Source: Pseudonocardia acidicola
GTDB lineage: Bacteria; Actinomycetota; Actinomycetes; Mycobacteriales; Pseudonocardiaceae
Length of the DNA stretch: 62,865 nucleotides
Direction: 5' to 3'
Assembly (NCBI RefSeq): GCF_012911935.1
Contig: NZ_JAAXLA010000037.1
Coordinates: 1 to 62,865, forward strand
In this document: positions 42,600-51,334 of the stretch, one piece after another
Layout of the letters: every line of letters begins with the position of its first letter
How positions within the stretch are numbered: the first letter of the stretch is position 1
Made by a program: the position numbers and the translations under genes
Notes under the pieces: model-generated
Told to the model about the DNA's origin: nothing
Database searches by the model: none
Seen by the model: the letters and a program-made list of their open reading frames with translations, nothing else

Positions 42600-43256
42600 A
42601 TGACCCTGTTCCGCCTCGACACCAGCATTCGCACCGAGGGCTCGGTGAGCCGCGAGGTCGCCGACTCCGTCGAGCGCGCCTGGCTCGCCGCGCACCCCGG
42701 CTCCGCCGTCGTCCGCCGCGATCTCGCCAGCCATCCGCTGCCGGCCGACGCCTGGGCACGTGCCGCGACCGCCGGGATGACACCGCCCGAGGGGCGCACG
42801 CCGGAGCAGAAGGCGGCCGTCGTGCTCGCCGCCGAGCTCGCCGACGAGTTGCTCGCCGCCGACGCCGCCGTGATCGGCTCGCCGCTGTACAACTACGGCG
42901 TCTCGCAGCACCTCAAGACCTGGATCGACCTGCTCATCGCCGACCCGCGACTCGGACCGGGGCAGCAGCCGCTGGCCGGGCGGCCACTCGCGCTCGTCGT
43001 CGCCCGCGGTGGCGGTTACGGGCCGGGCACGCCGCGCGAGGGCTGGGACCACGCCACTCCGTGGCTTCAGCGGATCTTCGGCGACTCCTTCGGGATGGAC
43101 GTCCGGGTGGTCGTTGCGGAGCTCACGCTGGCCGAGGTGAACCCGGCGATGGCCGACCTGCGCGACATGGCCGCGCAGTCCCGCAGTGACGCCCACGCGC
43201 TCGCCGAGGCCGCCGGGCGCGACTTCGCCGGTCGTGCCCTCGCCGCATCGGCCTGA
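42600..43256 (+). CDS. azoR: FMN-dependent NADH-azoreductase/quinone reductase
   Basis: A 218-residue flavodoxin-fold enzyme. LFRLDTSIRTEGSVSREVAD binds the FMN phosphate, GSPLYNYGVSQHLKTWIDLL is the classic AzoR strand, and ARGGGYGPGTPREGWDH follows. It reduces quinones and azo dyes with NADH. The divergent MarR regulator resembles quinone-responsive pairs such as YodB/AzoR1. GGAGGT lies 6 bases before the ATG. Confidence 0.88.
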   Translation: MTLFRLDTSIRTEGSVSREVADSVERAWLAAHPGSAVVRRDLASHPLPADAWARAATAGMTPPEGRTPEQKAAVVLAAELADELLAADAAVIGSPLYNYGVSQHLKTWIDLLIADPRLGPGQQPLAGRPLALVVARGGGYGPGTPREGWDHATPWLQRIFGDSFGMDVRVVVAELTLAEVNPAMADLRDMAAQSRSDAHALAEAAGRDFAGRALAASA

Positions 43257-43324
43257 GCGCGGCCGCGCTCGCCCGGGGACTGGTCGACGACATCGGGGCC
43301 GGCGCGGCGCACGGCCGCTGACTG

Positions 43325-43339
43325 CTCCTCCCGGAGGAG
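43325..43339. terminator. Hairpin between convergent genes
   Basis: CTCCTC-ccg-GAGGAG lies between the azoreductase stop and the flavohaemoglobin stop and could end transcription from both sides. Short stem, no T-run. Confidence 0.35.
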
Positions 43340-43352
43340 GGTGGGCCGGTTG

Positions 43353-44534
43353 CTAATCCATGGTGAACGGGTCGTAGTGGATCTGGTCCAGCTGGGTGCC
43401 GGCCACCAGCATCTGGGTCACCGTGGCCCGGATCATGGCGGGGGAGCCGGAGACGATCACGTCGTGGCCGACCCAAGCGCCGTAACGGGTCACCGCATCG
43501 GCCAGCGTCCCGTGTTGGGCCCCGGTGTTGCCGTGGTCGTGCTCGAGGACCGGAATGATGTCGAGCCAGGGCTGTGTGTAGGACAGCGTGCGGAGCTCGG
43601 GCAGGGCGTACAGGTCGTCGGGGGTGCGTCCGCCCAGAAACAACTGGGTGCGGCGTTGCCCGCCCTGTTCGACGAGTTGGGTGAGCAGGGCCTTGATCGG
43701 TGCCACGCCGGTGCCTCCCGCGATCAGGAGCAGTTCCCGGTCCGTGGTGGGGTGCAGGCTGAGGCTGCCCAGTGGTGGCCCGATCCGCCAGGTGTCGCCC
43801 GGGTTGGTGTGCGCGACGATGGCACGGCTGACCCAGCCGCCCTCGACGGCGCGGACGTGGAATTCCAGGGTCCCGTCGTCGCGGGGCGGAGTGGCGGGGG
43901 ACAGGTACCGCCACAGCCGCGGCCGCTGCGGGGTCTCCACGCTGAGGTACTGCCCGGCGCTGTAGGGGATCGGTTCCGTGGTCTGGACCGTGATGATGGC
44001 GAGGTCCCAGCCCAGTCGCCGATGGCTGATCACCTGTCCCAGCCAGGACGCCGGACCGCGCTCGGCGGCTGCGGCGGCCCGCATGTGATGCGACACGACG
44101 GCGTAGGCGTCGGTCCAGGCGCGGGCCACGGCCGGGGTCCAGGCGTCACCGGAGAAGTGCGCGACCGCGCCCAGCAGCGCTGACCCGAGTGCGTCGTAGT
44201 GCTCGGCGATGACGTCGAACTTGCGGTGGTCGCGGCCGAGTTGGCTGAGGAACGGCGCCAGCTCGTCGGGTCGATCGACCATCTGCACCACGTGCACCAC
44301 AGCCCGCAGCAGCCGGCTGCGCTGTACCTGCATGTTGACCGGGAACAGGTTTCGGGTCTGCGGGGCGCGCTCGAACAACAGCCCGTAGAACAAGCGAGCC
44401 AGCTCGCCGGAGTGTGGCTCCACGGCCGCCCAGCTCGCCTGGATGGTCGTCACCATGTTCGCCGCTTCGGCCGGCGTGGGCTCGACCGGCTGTGGTGTCG
44501 TCGTGGGGAGCAACGGTTCCGCAGGCATTGGCAT
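43353..44534 (-). CDS. hmp: Flavohaemoglobin (nitric oxide dioxygenase-like)
   Basis: About 393 residues. A globin domain (about 20-150) with LFYGLLFERAPQTRNLFPVN and the haem-binding His in LGRDHRKFDVIAEHYDALG is fused to a ferredoxin-reductase part: RYLSPAT, LLLIAGGTGVAPIKALL and VIVSGSPAMIRATV. Such proteins oxidise NO to nitrate or act as haem-based reductases. ATG 44534 has GAGAGAG 7 bases upstream; ATG 44549 is also possible. The upstream SufR-like regulator gene makes NO or redox control likely. Confidence 0.88.
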   Translation of the reverse strand: MPMPAEPLLPTTTPQPVEPTPAEAANMVTTIQASWAAVEPHSGELARLFYGLLFERAPQTRNLFPVNMQVQRSRLLRAVVHVVQMVDRPDELAPFLSQLGRDHRKFDVIAEHYDALGSALLGAVAHFSGDAWTPAVARAWTDAYAVVSHHMRAAAAAERGPASWLGQVISHRRLGWDLAIITVQTTEPIPYSAGQYLSVETPQRPRLWRYLSPATPPRDDGTLEFHVRAVEGGWVSRAIVAHTNPGDTWRIGPPLGSLSLHPTTDRELLLIAGGTGVAPIKALLTQLVEQGGQRRTQLFLGGRTPDDLYALPELRTLSYTQPWLDIIPVLEHDHGNTGAQHGTLADAVTRYGAWVGHDVIVSGSPAMIRATVTQMLVAGTQLDQIHYDPFTMD

Positions 44535-44630
44535 GGGCAGCTCTCTCATGTCACCGGTCGGCGCCGGGTCGGGTGCGCTTCGTGCGTGCTGTAGGGGGTC
44601 AGACGGTCGCGTCGGGTGTGGGAGCTGCGG

Positions 44631-45080
44631 TCATGTCGTGAGCCGCGCGACCAGCAGGACCCCGAGAACGACCAGCAGCGGGACCTTGAGGCCCTCCAGT
44701 GCGATGTAGGCCAGGTGGTGGTGCGAGCGCGGCACGGTCTCGCCCATCATGATCCGGCGAGTGCGCTGGTCCAGCCGGGGCCGGAGCGCGCCCACCTGCA
44801 TGACGAGAACGGCCCAGAGCGCGATCAGCACTCCCACGATCGCAGTGGTCGGCACCCGCGAACCGTCGGTGAGTACGGCCGCGGTGAGCGCGACGGCGAA
44901 GGCGATCTCGCTGATGTTGAGGGCGCGGAAGACCAGCCGGCCGATGCCGAGGCCCAGTGGCACGGTGATGCCGGGGGCCCGGAACTTCAACGGCGCCTCC
45001 AGGAACGAGATCGCCAGCACGGCACCCAGCCAGATGAACGGGACGGCCACCTGGAGGAGCCCGGCGATTCCGGGCGTCAT
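44631..45080 (-). CDS. Small four-helix membrane protein
   Basis: A 149-residue protein with about four membrane segments: VAVPFIWLGAVLAISFLEAP, ISEIAFAVALTAAVL, TTAIVGVLIALWAVLVMQVG and LKVPLLVVLGVLLVA. RSHHHLAYIALEG precedes the last one and could bind a metal or haem. Family not recognised with confidence. ATG with GGGAGG upstream; it overlaps the regulator gene stop by one base, so it is in its operon with the flavohaemoglobin downstream. Confidence 0.72.
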   Translation of the reverse strand: MTPGIAGLLQVAVPFIWLGAVLAISFLEAPLKFRAPGITVPLGLGIGRLVFRALNISEIAFAVALTAAVLTDGSRVPTTAIVGVLIALWAVLVMQVGALRPRLDQRTRRIMMGETVPRSHHHLAYIALEGLKVPLLVVLGVLLVARLTT

Positions 45081-45811
45081 CACCGCCTCCCGGCCCCGAA
45101 TGCCGGGGATGTCGACTCCGTGCCCGGGGCGAGGTGCGCGATGCACAGGTGTGGTCCGACGAAGGGCGTCAGGTCGATCACCGTGACCGGTGCTCCGAGC
45201 CCGGCCAGGGCTCCGCGGAGCAGGCCCAGGTGCATCGTGCACACGACGTCGGGGTGCTCGCGGGCCACCGCGGAGAACGGGCAGGCGTGCAGGCGGATCT
45301 GCAGGTCGTCGCCGTCGTGGGTGAGTTCGGGTTCGAAGCCGAGTTCGGCGAACAGGCCGCTGACCTGGGCCACGGCCTGCTCAGCGCTCGGGCCGCCGGT
45401 GGATGGCGGCGCGAGCCGGTGCTTCTCGGCGATGGCCCAACCGGCCTGCTCGGCCCGCTGCCCCGGTTCAGGGGACGGATCCGTCCAGTGCGCGGCGAGT
45501 GCCGACGCCAGCATCTGATAGCTGTCGGTGCCCGGCGGGTCGCCGGGATCGCGCCCACTGGCAGGGGTGTAGAGCACCCGTGGACGTCCCCGGGCCCCGG
45601 CCCGGACGGACTCGCTGCGCACCAACCCCGCCTCCCGCAGAACGTCGAGGTGGAACCGCACGGTGGTGACGTGGAGCCCGCAGGCCGCCGCCAGTTCTCG
45701 CGCGTCCAGTCCGTGCTCGCCGGCGCGCAGCGCGTCGAGCAGTCGCACGCGGCTGGCCGCGGCCAGCGCCCCGTGCGTCCTGTGTCGCTCGACCATCTCG
45801 CTACCCGCCAT
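45080..45811 (-). CDS. SufR-like helix-turn-helix regulator with a probable Fe-S site
   Basis: A 243-residue ArsR/DeoR-type regulator. The winged helix reads ASRVRLLDALRAGEHGLDAR, LAAACGLHVTTVRFHLDVL and AGLVRSESVRAGARGRP. The C-terminal half holds LHACPFSAVAREHPDVVCTM, a Cys-x13-Cys pair, and a third Cys in PHLCIAHLAP. This spacing is close to that of SufR, which binds a 4Fe-4S cluster. Co-transcribed with a membrane protein and flavohaemoglobin, it may sense NO or oxygen. Confidence 0.8.
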   Translation of the reverse strand: MAGSEMVERHRTHGALAAASRVRLLDALRAGEHGLDARELAAACGLHVTTVRFHLDVLREAGLVRSESVRAGARGRPRVLYTPASGRDPGDPPGTDSYQMLASALAAHWTDPSPEPGQRAEQAGWAIAEKHRLAPPSTGGPSAEQAVAQVSGLFAELGFEPELTHDGDDLQIRLHACPFSAVAREHPDVVCTMHLGLLRGALAGLGAPVTVIDLTPFVGPHLCIAHLAPGTESTSPAFGAGRR

Positions 45812-45823
45812 GGCTGCACCCTA

Positions 45824-45849
45824 TTAAAGAGGATCGCCATCATCTATAA
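45824..45849. promoter_or_regulatory. AT-rich near-palindrome before the SufR-like gene
   Basis: TTAAAGAGGAT-cgcc-ATCATCTATAA has 9 of 11 arm positions matched, in an otherwise GC-rich region, 13 bases before the regulator start. A likely autoregulatory operator that overlaps the promoter. Confidence 0.55.
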
Positions 45850-45870
45850 GTGGGTGGGCGGCGGGCGGAC

Positions 45871-46236
45871 CTACCCGGTGGCTCCCAGCACCTCGGCGAG
45901 CACGGCGGCCTGGCTGTGTTCTACGTCGCGGGTTGCGGTGAGCAGTGTCAGTGGCTGGTCGCGGACCAGTTCGCGCAACCGGTTCAGCGCCTGCCGAGCC
46001 GGCGCCTCGTCGAGTTCACTGCGGTAGCGAAGCCGGAACTCGGCGAACTTGCTCGGGTCGTGCCCGTACCACTTGCGTAGTTCGGTGGAGGGAGCGACAT
46101 CTGTGAGCCAGGCGTCGAGCCGGGCGCCCTCCCGGGTCAACCCCCGTGGCCAAACTCGATCCACGAGTACCCTCGCGCCGTCACCGGGGCCGGGCTCGTC
46201 GTAGACCCGGCGGACACGGATCGTTGCGTCCGGCAT
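45871..46236 (-). CDS. DUF488 family protein (YeaO-like)
   Basis: A 121-residue protein with RVLVDRVWPRGLTREGARLD, LRKWYGHDPSKFAEFRLRY and LTLLTATRDVEHSQAAVL. This is the standard YeaO/DUF488 pattern; function unknown, often near stress or haemoglobin genes. Start at ATG 46236. Confidence 0.85.
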   Translation of the reverse strand: MPDATIRVRRVYDEPGPGDGARVLVDRVWPRGLTREGARLDAWLTDVAPSTELRKWYGHDPSKFAEFRLRYRSELDEAPARQALNRLRELVRDQPLTLLTATRDVEHSQAAVLAEVLGATG

Positions 46237-46276
46237 GTGCGCTTCCCGTCCCCCCGGCTGTCGACCGCCGGCCCGT

Positions 46277-46870
46277 TCAGGGCACGACGGTGATCGGACG
46301 CCGGGCGTGGCGGAGCAGCCGGCCCGGCACGGATCCGAGCACGTGGCGTGCCGGGGATCGGGGCCGGCCGGTGACCAGGACGTCAGCGCGCCGCTCGTCG
46401 GCCAACCGTTCGAGCTCATGGGCCGCATCCCCCCACCCGACCGTGAACCGCCAACCCGCAACCGCCCCGTCGAGGATTTCCGTGGCCAGTGCGGCGATCT
46501 CGTCGGTCTCCTCCTGGCTCACGCTGCAGGGGAGCTCGGCGCCGAGCGGTGTCAGTCCCACGGCCGGTGGGGCCGGGGCGATGTAGGCCACCACCAGGGC
46601 CGCCCGGTTGCGCTGCGCCAACCCGGCGGCGTAGACCAGCGCGCGCCGGCTGGGAACGGAGCCGTCGAAGCCCACCATCACCAGCATGGGCCCGATCGAT
46701 CGGGGGGCCGGCACGGCCGGGCGGGGGAGCGGGACCCGATCGGCCCCGTCCGCCTCGCCGGTCTCGTGCACGGGCCCCATCGTAGGGGCAGCCGGTCCAG
46801 CAGCCCGATGGGCAGAGCGAGGGGCCGTCACCGCCTGCTGTGCCGGCCCCGGCTGCAACGCCCAGGTCAT
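46277..46870 (-). CDS. Universal stress protein (UspA family)
   Basis: A single Usp domain at about residues 60-197: MLVMVGFDGSVPSRRALVYA, then ADVLVTGRPRSPARHVLGSV with the ATP-binding G-x2-G-x9-G(S/T)-like loop and LLRHARRPITVVP. The ATG at 46870 overlaps the transporter stop (ATGA) and adds an Ala/Pro-rich N-terminal stretch; ATG 46780 would give a more usual length. Confidence 0.83.
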   Translation of the reverse strand: MTWALQPGPAQQAVTAPRSAHRAAGPAAPTMGPVHETGEADGADRVPLPRPAVPAPRSIGPMLVMVGFDGSVPSRRALVYAAGLAQRNRAALVVAYIAPAPPAVGLTPLGAELPCSVSQEETDEIAALATEILDGAVAGWRFTVGWGDAAHELERLADERRADVLVTGRPRSPARHVLGSVPGRLLRHARRPITVVP

Positions 46871-48030
46871 GAGCCGGTTCTGGGTCGGGAGGAGCCTTCG
46901 TGCCACTGTTCGTGCAGCAGCCCGAGCGCGACGAGTAGCCAGGTCGTCATGGCGAACCAGAAGAAGGCGAGCGATATGGCGCCCAATGCCGGGATGCGCA
47001 GTTCCACGGCGAGGCCGGACGTCGCGGTCGAGTACATCCCCAGCGGGAAGACGGCCGCCCACCACATCCGGTCGTAGTGCAGCGATGCCGCGCATCGGCC
47101 GGCGCGCCACATCTGTGCGTACAGCAGCAGCGGAATCCATGCGCTGGCTGTGATCCACAGAGCCAGGGTCGCCGGTCGTGCGAGCGTGAACAGCCAGTCG
47201 AGTCCGGATGTCGCCGGCCCGGCCGCGATGATGCGGTCTCCGGTGAGGGTCGCGATCGCCAGCGCGCCCATCAGGATCCAGCTGTCCGGCGTCACCTGCT
47301 CCGGCACGAACGGCGTGGCCACCGCACGCCACACGATCAGCCAGGTCACAACGAGGTAGCCGACAGCGCCGAGCATCCACCAGGCCAGAGCCAGGAGCAG
47401 CAGCGGACGAGCCACCGCGCCGTGTGCCAGATGGGCCGCTGAGATCGCCAGGGACTGGGTGCCCACCGGCGCGAGCAGCCACGCACCATGAGCGTGGTCG
47501 CGCAGCTCGCCGGTGGGCCGCGACCACATATCGATGATCGCCAAGGGAACCAGACTCGACCAGACGACGAGTGCAGCACCGCCGAGCGACCACACGAGCG
47601 GTGCCTGACCCTCCCCGAGCCTGGCAGCGAGGACACCGCAGGCGGCGACGAAGGTGAACGATCGCAACGCGACGTCCGGGTCCCGCAGTTGCCGCCCGAA
47701 GGCAGCGGGGACACGCCGGACATGGGCACTGACCGTCATGGTGAGCAGCGCGAAGACGGCGGCGGCGAGGACGCCGAGGATCAACGCGATCACGTGGTAC
47801 TGATGATCGACCGCCGCTACCGAGACGATGCCGGTCGCCATGACCGGCGCGAACGCGTCCGGCGAGGGCCCGGCGGCCGCTGCTGGCGGTTCGTGCACCA
47901 CACCATGATGGTCCGGTGGACGAGGCAGTGGCGGAGTCTTCCGCCAGCCTCCCAGCCTCCCAGAGATCTGGCTCGCCGCTGGTGCGCGACATGTCGCCGC
48001 TGGTGCCATGAATGGTGTCTTCTGTGCCAT
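46867..48030 (-). CDS. TDT-family transporter (TehA-like)
   Basis: About 387 residues with around ten membrane segments. FAPVMATGIVSVAAVDHQYH near the N terminus is the TDT start motif; MWWAAVFPLGMYSTATSGL is the conserved late segment. The family includes tellurite-resistance TehA, sulfite exporters and SLAC-type anion channels. The first 45 residues are Pro/His-rich and look untranslated or disordered; the GTG codons at 47901/47898 are other possible starts. Confidence 0.82.
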   Translation of the reverse strand: MAQKTPFMAPAATCRAPAASQISGRLGGWRKTPPLPRPPDHHGVVHEPPAAAAGPSPDAFAPVMATGIVSVAAVDHQYHVIALILGVLAAAVFALLTMTVSAHVRRVPAAFGRQLRDPDVALRSFTFVAACGVLAARLGEGQAPLVWSLGGAALVVWSSLVPLAIIDMWSRPTGELRDHAHGAWLLAPVGTQSLAISAAHLAHGAVARPLLLLALAWWMLGAVGYLVVTWLIVWRAVATPFVPEQVTPDSWILMGALAIATLTGDRIIAAGPATSGLDWLFTLARPATLALWITASAWIPLLLYAQMWRAGRCAASLHYDRMWWAAVFPLGMYSTATSGLAVELRIPALGAISLAFFWFAMTTWLLVALGLLHEQWHEGSSRPRTGS

Positions 48031-48167
48031 CTCCCTTCACACCCGGGCGCGGGGACTGCATCGTGATCGTGAACGAATGGCTGCCGATTCCAGTGGCCGG
48101 CCCGCGTCCGACTGACCTGTCTCGGACAGATTCAGCGCCGCGTTGAATGGACGGGAGAAGCGATCAG

Positions 48168-49508
48168 ATGGCTATTGACTTCACTCTTACCGCCGAGCAG
48201 AAGAGAATCCAGCTGGGCGCGCGCGACTTCGCTGAGAACGTGCTCGCCCCCGTGGTCCGCGACGCCGACCGTGAACCGGATCCGCTGAAGGCTTTCCAAA
48301 TGACCAAGCCGGCCTACGTGGAGGCTTATCGGCGCGGGATCGCGTTCGGAATGTTGCCCAAGGAATATGGCGGAGGCGGGCTGACCAATGTCGAGCTGAT
48401 CCTCGCCGCGGAGGAGATCTGCGCCGTCGATCCCGGGTTCGCGTGCACCGTGCTGGTCAACGGACTCGCGTTGCTGCCGGTGTGGTACTGGGGGACCGAG
48501 GAGCAGAAGAAACGGGTGATGGGAGCGGCCACCTCGGATCCGTCGGGCGAGTGGATCGCCGGTTATGCAGCGAGCGAGCCTCCGGGCTCGCCCGGTGGCA
48601 CGGCGAACTTCGACACGCCCCTCCCGTACCCGGTGGGTATCGGCGTCACTGCTCGCCGGGACGGGAACGAGTACGTTCTCAACGGCCGGAAATACTGGCC
48701 GTGCAATGTTGGTGGTTGGGACGGGAACGGCGCGAACGTCAACCTTGTGGTCGTCCGGACCGATCCGGAGAAGGGCGGCACCGAAGGGCTCTCGGCGGTG
48801 CTGGTCGAACGTGGCACGCCGGGCGTTACCTATACCATCATCGACAGCTTCGGGCATCGCCTCACGCCTAACTCTGAAATCCTGTTCGAGGATGCCCGGA
48901 TCCCGGCGGACAACCTGATCGAAGGTACCTACGGGAACGGCGACCTGCTCATCAATCGCAATTTCGCCTGGTCTGGGCCGGTCGCCGGGATCGCTGCGGT
49001 CGGCGTTGCCCGAGCCGCCTACGAAGCGGCCCTCACCTGGACGAGGACCTACACCGCCGGATCTCCGTATCCGATGATCCATTTCCAGAATGTCGGCTAC
49101 GTGCTCGGTGACGTGGCGGCCCGGATCGAGGCGTGTCGCTACTTCTGCTGGAAGGCGGCGCATTACATCGACGAGCACGACTATCATGGCGAGTTGATCG
49201 GCGCCATGAACAAGACCTACTGCACCGAGACACTTCTCGACAGCGTCTACAAGTGCATGCAGGTGGTCGGTGTGAACAGTGCGGACAAGAAGCACATGTT
49301 CGAGAAGTATCTCCGCGAGGCGGCCATCTTCCCGATCTATGACGGTGGGAACTTCGGTATGCAGCGGCGGCGGGTGCATGGCGTGCTCGCCAGTCCCGGC
49401 TTCAACCCGCGCGCGTTGATGGATAACGAGTTCGTTGACTTCACCAAGGAGATGGAGTCCATCGACACCATTGCACACATCGAGGGAAAGTCGCTCACCA
49501 GCGCATAG
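48168..49508 (+). CDS. Acyl-CoA dehydrogenase family protein
   Basis: A 446-residue flavoprotein. FTLTAEQKRIQLGARDFAEN, GMLPKEYGGGGLTNVELILA, GYAASEPPGSPGG and YVLNGRKYWPCNVGGWDG fit the family, and VARAAYEAALTWTRTY lies in the C-terminal helical bundle. The usual Glu base cannot be placed with certainty. Codon use is less GC-rich than its neighbours, which suggests recent acquisition. ATG 48168 has GGGAGAAG 7 bases upstream. It stands alone, facing the LytTR regulator gene. Confidence 0.85.
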   Translation: MAIDFTLTAEQKRIQLGARDFAENVLAPVVRDADREPDPLKAFQMTKPAYVEAYRRGIAFGMLPKEYGGGGLTNVELILAAEEICAVDPGFACTVLVNGLALLPVWYWGTEEQKKRVMGAATSDPSGEWIAGYAASEPPGSPGGTANFDTPLPYPVGIGVTARRDGNEYVLNGRKYWPCNVGGWDGNGANVNLVVVRTDPEKGGTEGLSAVLVERGTPGVTYTIIDSFGHRLTPNSEILFEDARIPADNLIEGTYGNGDLLINRNFAWSGPVAGIAAVGVARAAYEAALTWTRTYTAGSPYPMIHFQNVGYVLGDVAARIEACRYFCWKAAHYIDEHDYHGELIGAMNKTYCTETLLDSVYKCMQVVGVNSADKKHMFEKYLREAAIFPIYDGGNFGMQRRRVHGVLASPGFNPRALMDNEFVDFTKEMESIDTIAHIEGKSLTSA

Positions 49509-49509
49509 G

Positions 49510-49559
49510 CGCGGTGGCCCGGCTGGCCGGACACCGCGTAGTTCCTCGTGGTGTCCGGC
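49510..49559. terminator. Two overlapping hairpins between convergent genes
   Basis: Hairpin A is CGCGGTG (49510-49516) with CACCGCG (49532-49538), plus an inner CCGGC/GCCGG stem. Hairpin B is GCCGGACACC (49526-49535) with GGTGTCCGGC (49550-49559). They share bases, so only one can form at a time. Likely a bidirectional terminator. Confidence 0.6.
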
Positions 49560-49583
49560 TGCTGCGTTCGTCGACGGCACCTC

Positions 49584-51002
49584 TCACCCGGTCGCGCGGC
49601 CGGGCTGGATGCCGAGGGCGTCCCGCAACTGGGCGGTGTGTCGTCGCGCCACCGGGATCGTTTCCCGACCGTGGTGCTGAGTGCTCACCGTCAACGTCCC
49701 CTTGTACGGCCCCTGGTCGACTTCCCGAATGCGGTGCAGGTTCACGAGGTAGCTCCGATGAACACGGAGGAAGCCGAACCGCACGAGTTCGCGCTCCGCG
49801 TCGTCGAGTCCGCGGCAGGCCGCCCGGACGCGCCCTTGGTCGGTGACGAGCCACACCGTGTGCTTGTCGGCCTCGGCGTACCGAATCTCATGTGCGGTGA
49901 GGATGATGATCCGGTCCTCCTGAATCCCGACGACCCTTTGCGGAACCCTGCTCGGTAATTGCGGAGGGGCGGTGTGGATTCGCTCGCCGTCCGGGCCGCC
50001 CGAAGCTGTGAGTATCAGGCCGATCACGTCGTCCGCCGACCTGATCGGACGCAGCTCGAACGTGGTCGTCTCGTCGGACGGGAAGTCGAGTTGGGCGACG
50101 CCGGCCCAGCGCGGTTCCCGCTCGGCGTGACACAGGGACGCTCGAGTGAGATCACGCAGCTCTGGTGAGTCCGGCGTCCATCGACGCCGCGGCTCCGTCG
50201 CAGGGAGCACGGGGAGCGTTTCGCGTAGCGCGTGGGCACGTTCGTTCACCACCACGACGTTGCCCGCGGCGTCGACCGCGACGAGAATCTCTCCCGGCGA
50301 CGCCTTGCTCTGCGCGACGCCGAACGCCTCGGCGATCTCGATCCCGTTGCGGACCGAACGCCGATGCAGGTCGGCCTCGAGCGGTGCCACCTCTCGCGCG
50401 AGCCCGGTCGGCAGGCACCTCGGGAGATCTCCTCGCCAGAAGGAGACGTTCAGTACCGCGATCGGTTGGCGAGTCACGGGGTCCCGGATCGCGACTCCGG
50501 TGCAGCTCCAATCGTGCAGACCCGCGCACCAGTGCTCCGGGCCGCGGACGGACACCGGTCCTGTCCCGCTCAGTGCCGTGCCCATTCCGTTGGTGCCGGT
50601 CGCGGGTTCCGACCAGGTGAACAGCGGGGCCAAGTGGCTGTCGGCGCCTCTCCGCAGAACCGCTCGGGTGCCCCAGCAACCGAGGACCCGCCCGCCGTCG
50701 TCGGTGACGGTGGTGAGGGCGCCGTCCGTGTGGTCGGCGATCGAGGCCGCGATGCCGCCCAGCTGGATGCGGACGCTGTTCTGGAGCAGCGAGTCGGTGC
50801 CCGAGCCGCCGCACGGTGGCGGCCTCGTGCGCAACGGGTCGACGAGGTAGAGATCCCGGCTGCGATGCCAGGAAAGCACGATCAGTAGAGGTACTCCGTG
50901 GACGTCGTCCTCGCCCGCGACGAACTTCTCCCACGCCGCGGCGGTCCGACGCTCGCGCTCGGTGAGCTTCCGCGTGACGACACGGGGTGCGTCGGTGCCC
51001 AT
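49584..51002 (-). CDS. GAF-PAS-LytTR transcriptional regulator
   Basis: A 472-residue regulator with an unusual domain order. The N-terminal half resembles the sensor part of AcoR-type activators: LIVLSWHRSRDLYLVDP, SEPATGTNGMGTALSGTGPV and the GAF strand CTGVAIRDPVTRQPIAVLNV. A PAS-like region (about 230-350) follows, LVAVDAAGNVVVVNERAHAL. The C terminus is a LytTR DNA-binding domain: EIRYAEADKHTVWLVTDQGR and FGFLRVHRSYLVNLHRIREV. AcoR itself ends in AAA+ and Fis domains, so this is a swap of output. It converges with the acyl-CoA dehydrogenase gene and may control it. Confidence 0.82.
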   Translation of the reverse strand: MGTDAPRVVTRKLTERERRTAAAWEKFVAGEDDVHGVPLLIVLSWHRSRDLYLVDPLRTRPPPCGGSGTDSLLQNSVRIQLGGIAASIADHTDGALTTVTDDGGRVLGCWGTRAVLRRGADSHLAPLFTWSEPATGTNGMGTALSGTGPVSVRGPEHWCAGLHDWSCTGVAIRDPVTRQPIAVLNVSFWRGDLPRCLPTGLAREVAPLEADLHRRSVRNGIEIAEAFGVAQSKASPGEILVAVDAAGNVVVVNERAHALRETLPVLPATEPRRRWTPDSPELRDLTRASLCHAEREPRWAGVAQLDFPSDETTTFELRPIRSADDVIGLILTASGGPDGERIHTAPPQLPSRVPQRVVGIQEDRIIILTAHEIRYAEADKHTVWLVTDQGRVRAACRGLDDAERELVRFGFLRVHRSYLVNLHRIREVDQGPYKGTLTVSTQHHGRETIPVARRHTAQLRDALGIQPGRATG

Positions 51003-51334
51003 GGTCAGCTCCTGAACCCGGCGGTCATCGCTCCGCGCAGCCGTACCAGGGCCCGGATCGCGCCTCGGCGGTGAGCACCATTGCCGTCGCCGAGGGCTGG
51101 GATGCCGGCGGCCGGCCTGCTCGTATCACGATCGCCACGACGCCCTCCTGAGCGACGCGTTCGAACCAATGCACGTGGCCATATCCCGAGGACGAGCCCA
51201 AGAGCTTACGACGCTACCGCTGTCACGGAGTTTCGGAAACTGTTGCGGGCGATACGCCGCGCCGGTGGACCTCCTGAGCCGCGCGGGCCGGGTGGCCACG
51301 TCGCCCCGTGCACCCGCTGAAGGGTCTGCGACGC
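51003..51334. other. 332-base gap between the LytTR and DJ-1 genes
   Basis: No gene is supported. AGTTTC-g-GAAACT, a perfect 13-base palindrome, lies at 51229-51241. The part next to 51002 must hold the LytTR gene promoter, but no clear boxes or direct repeats were found. Confidence 0.4.
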
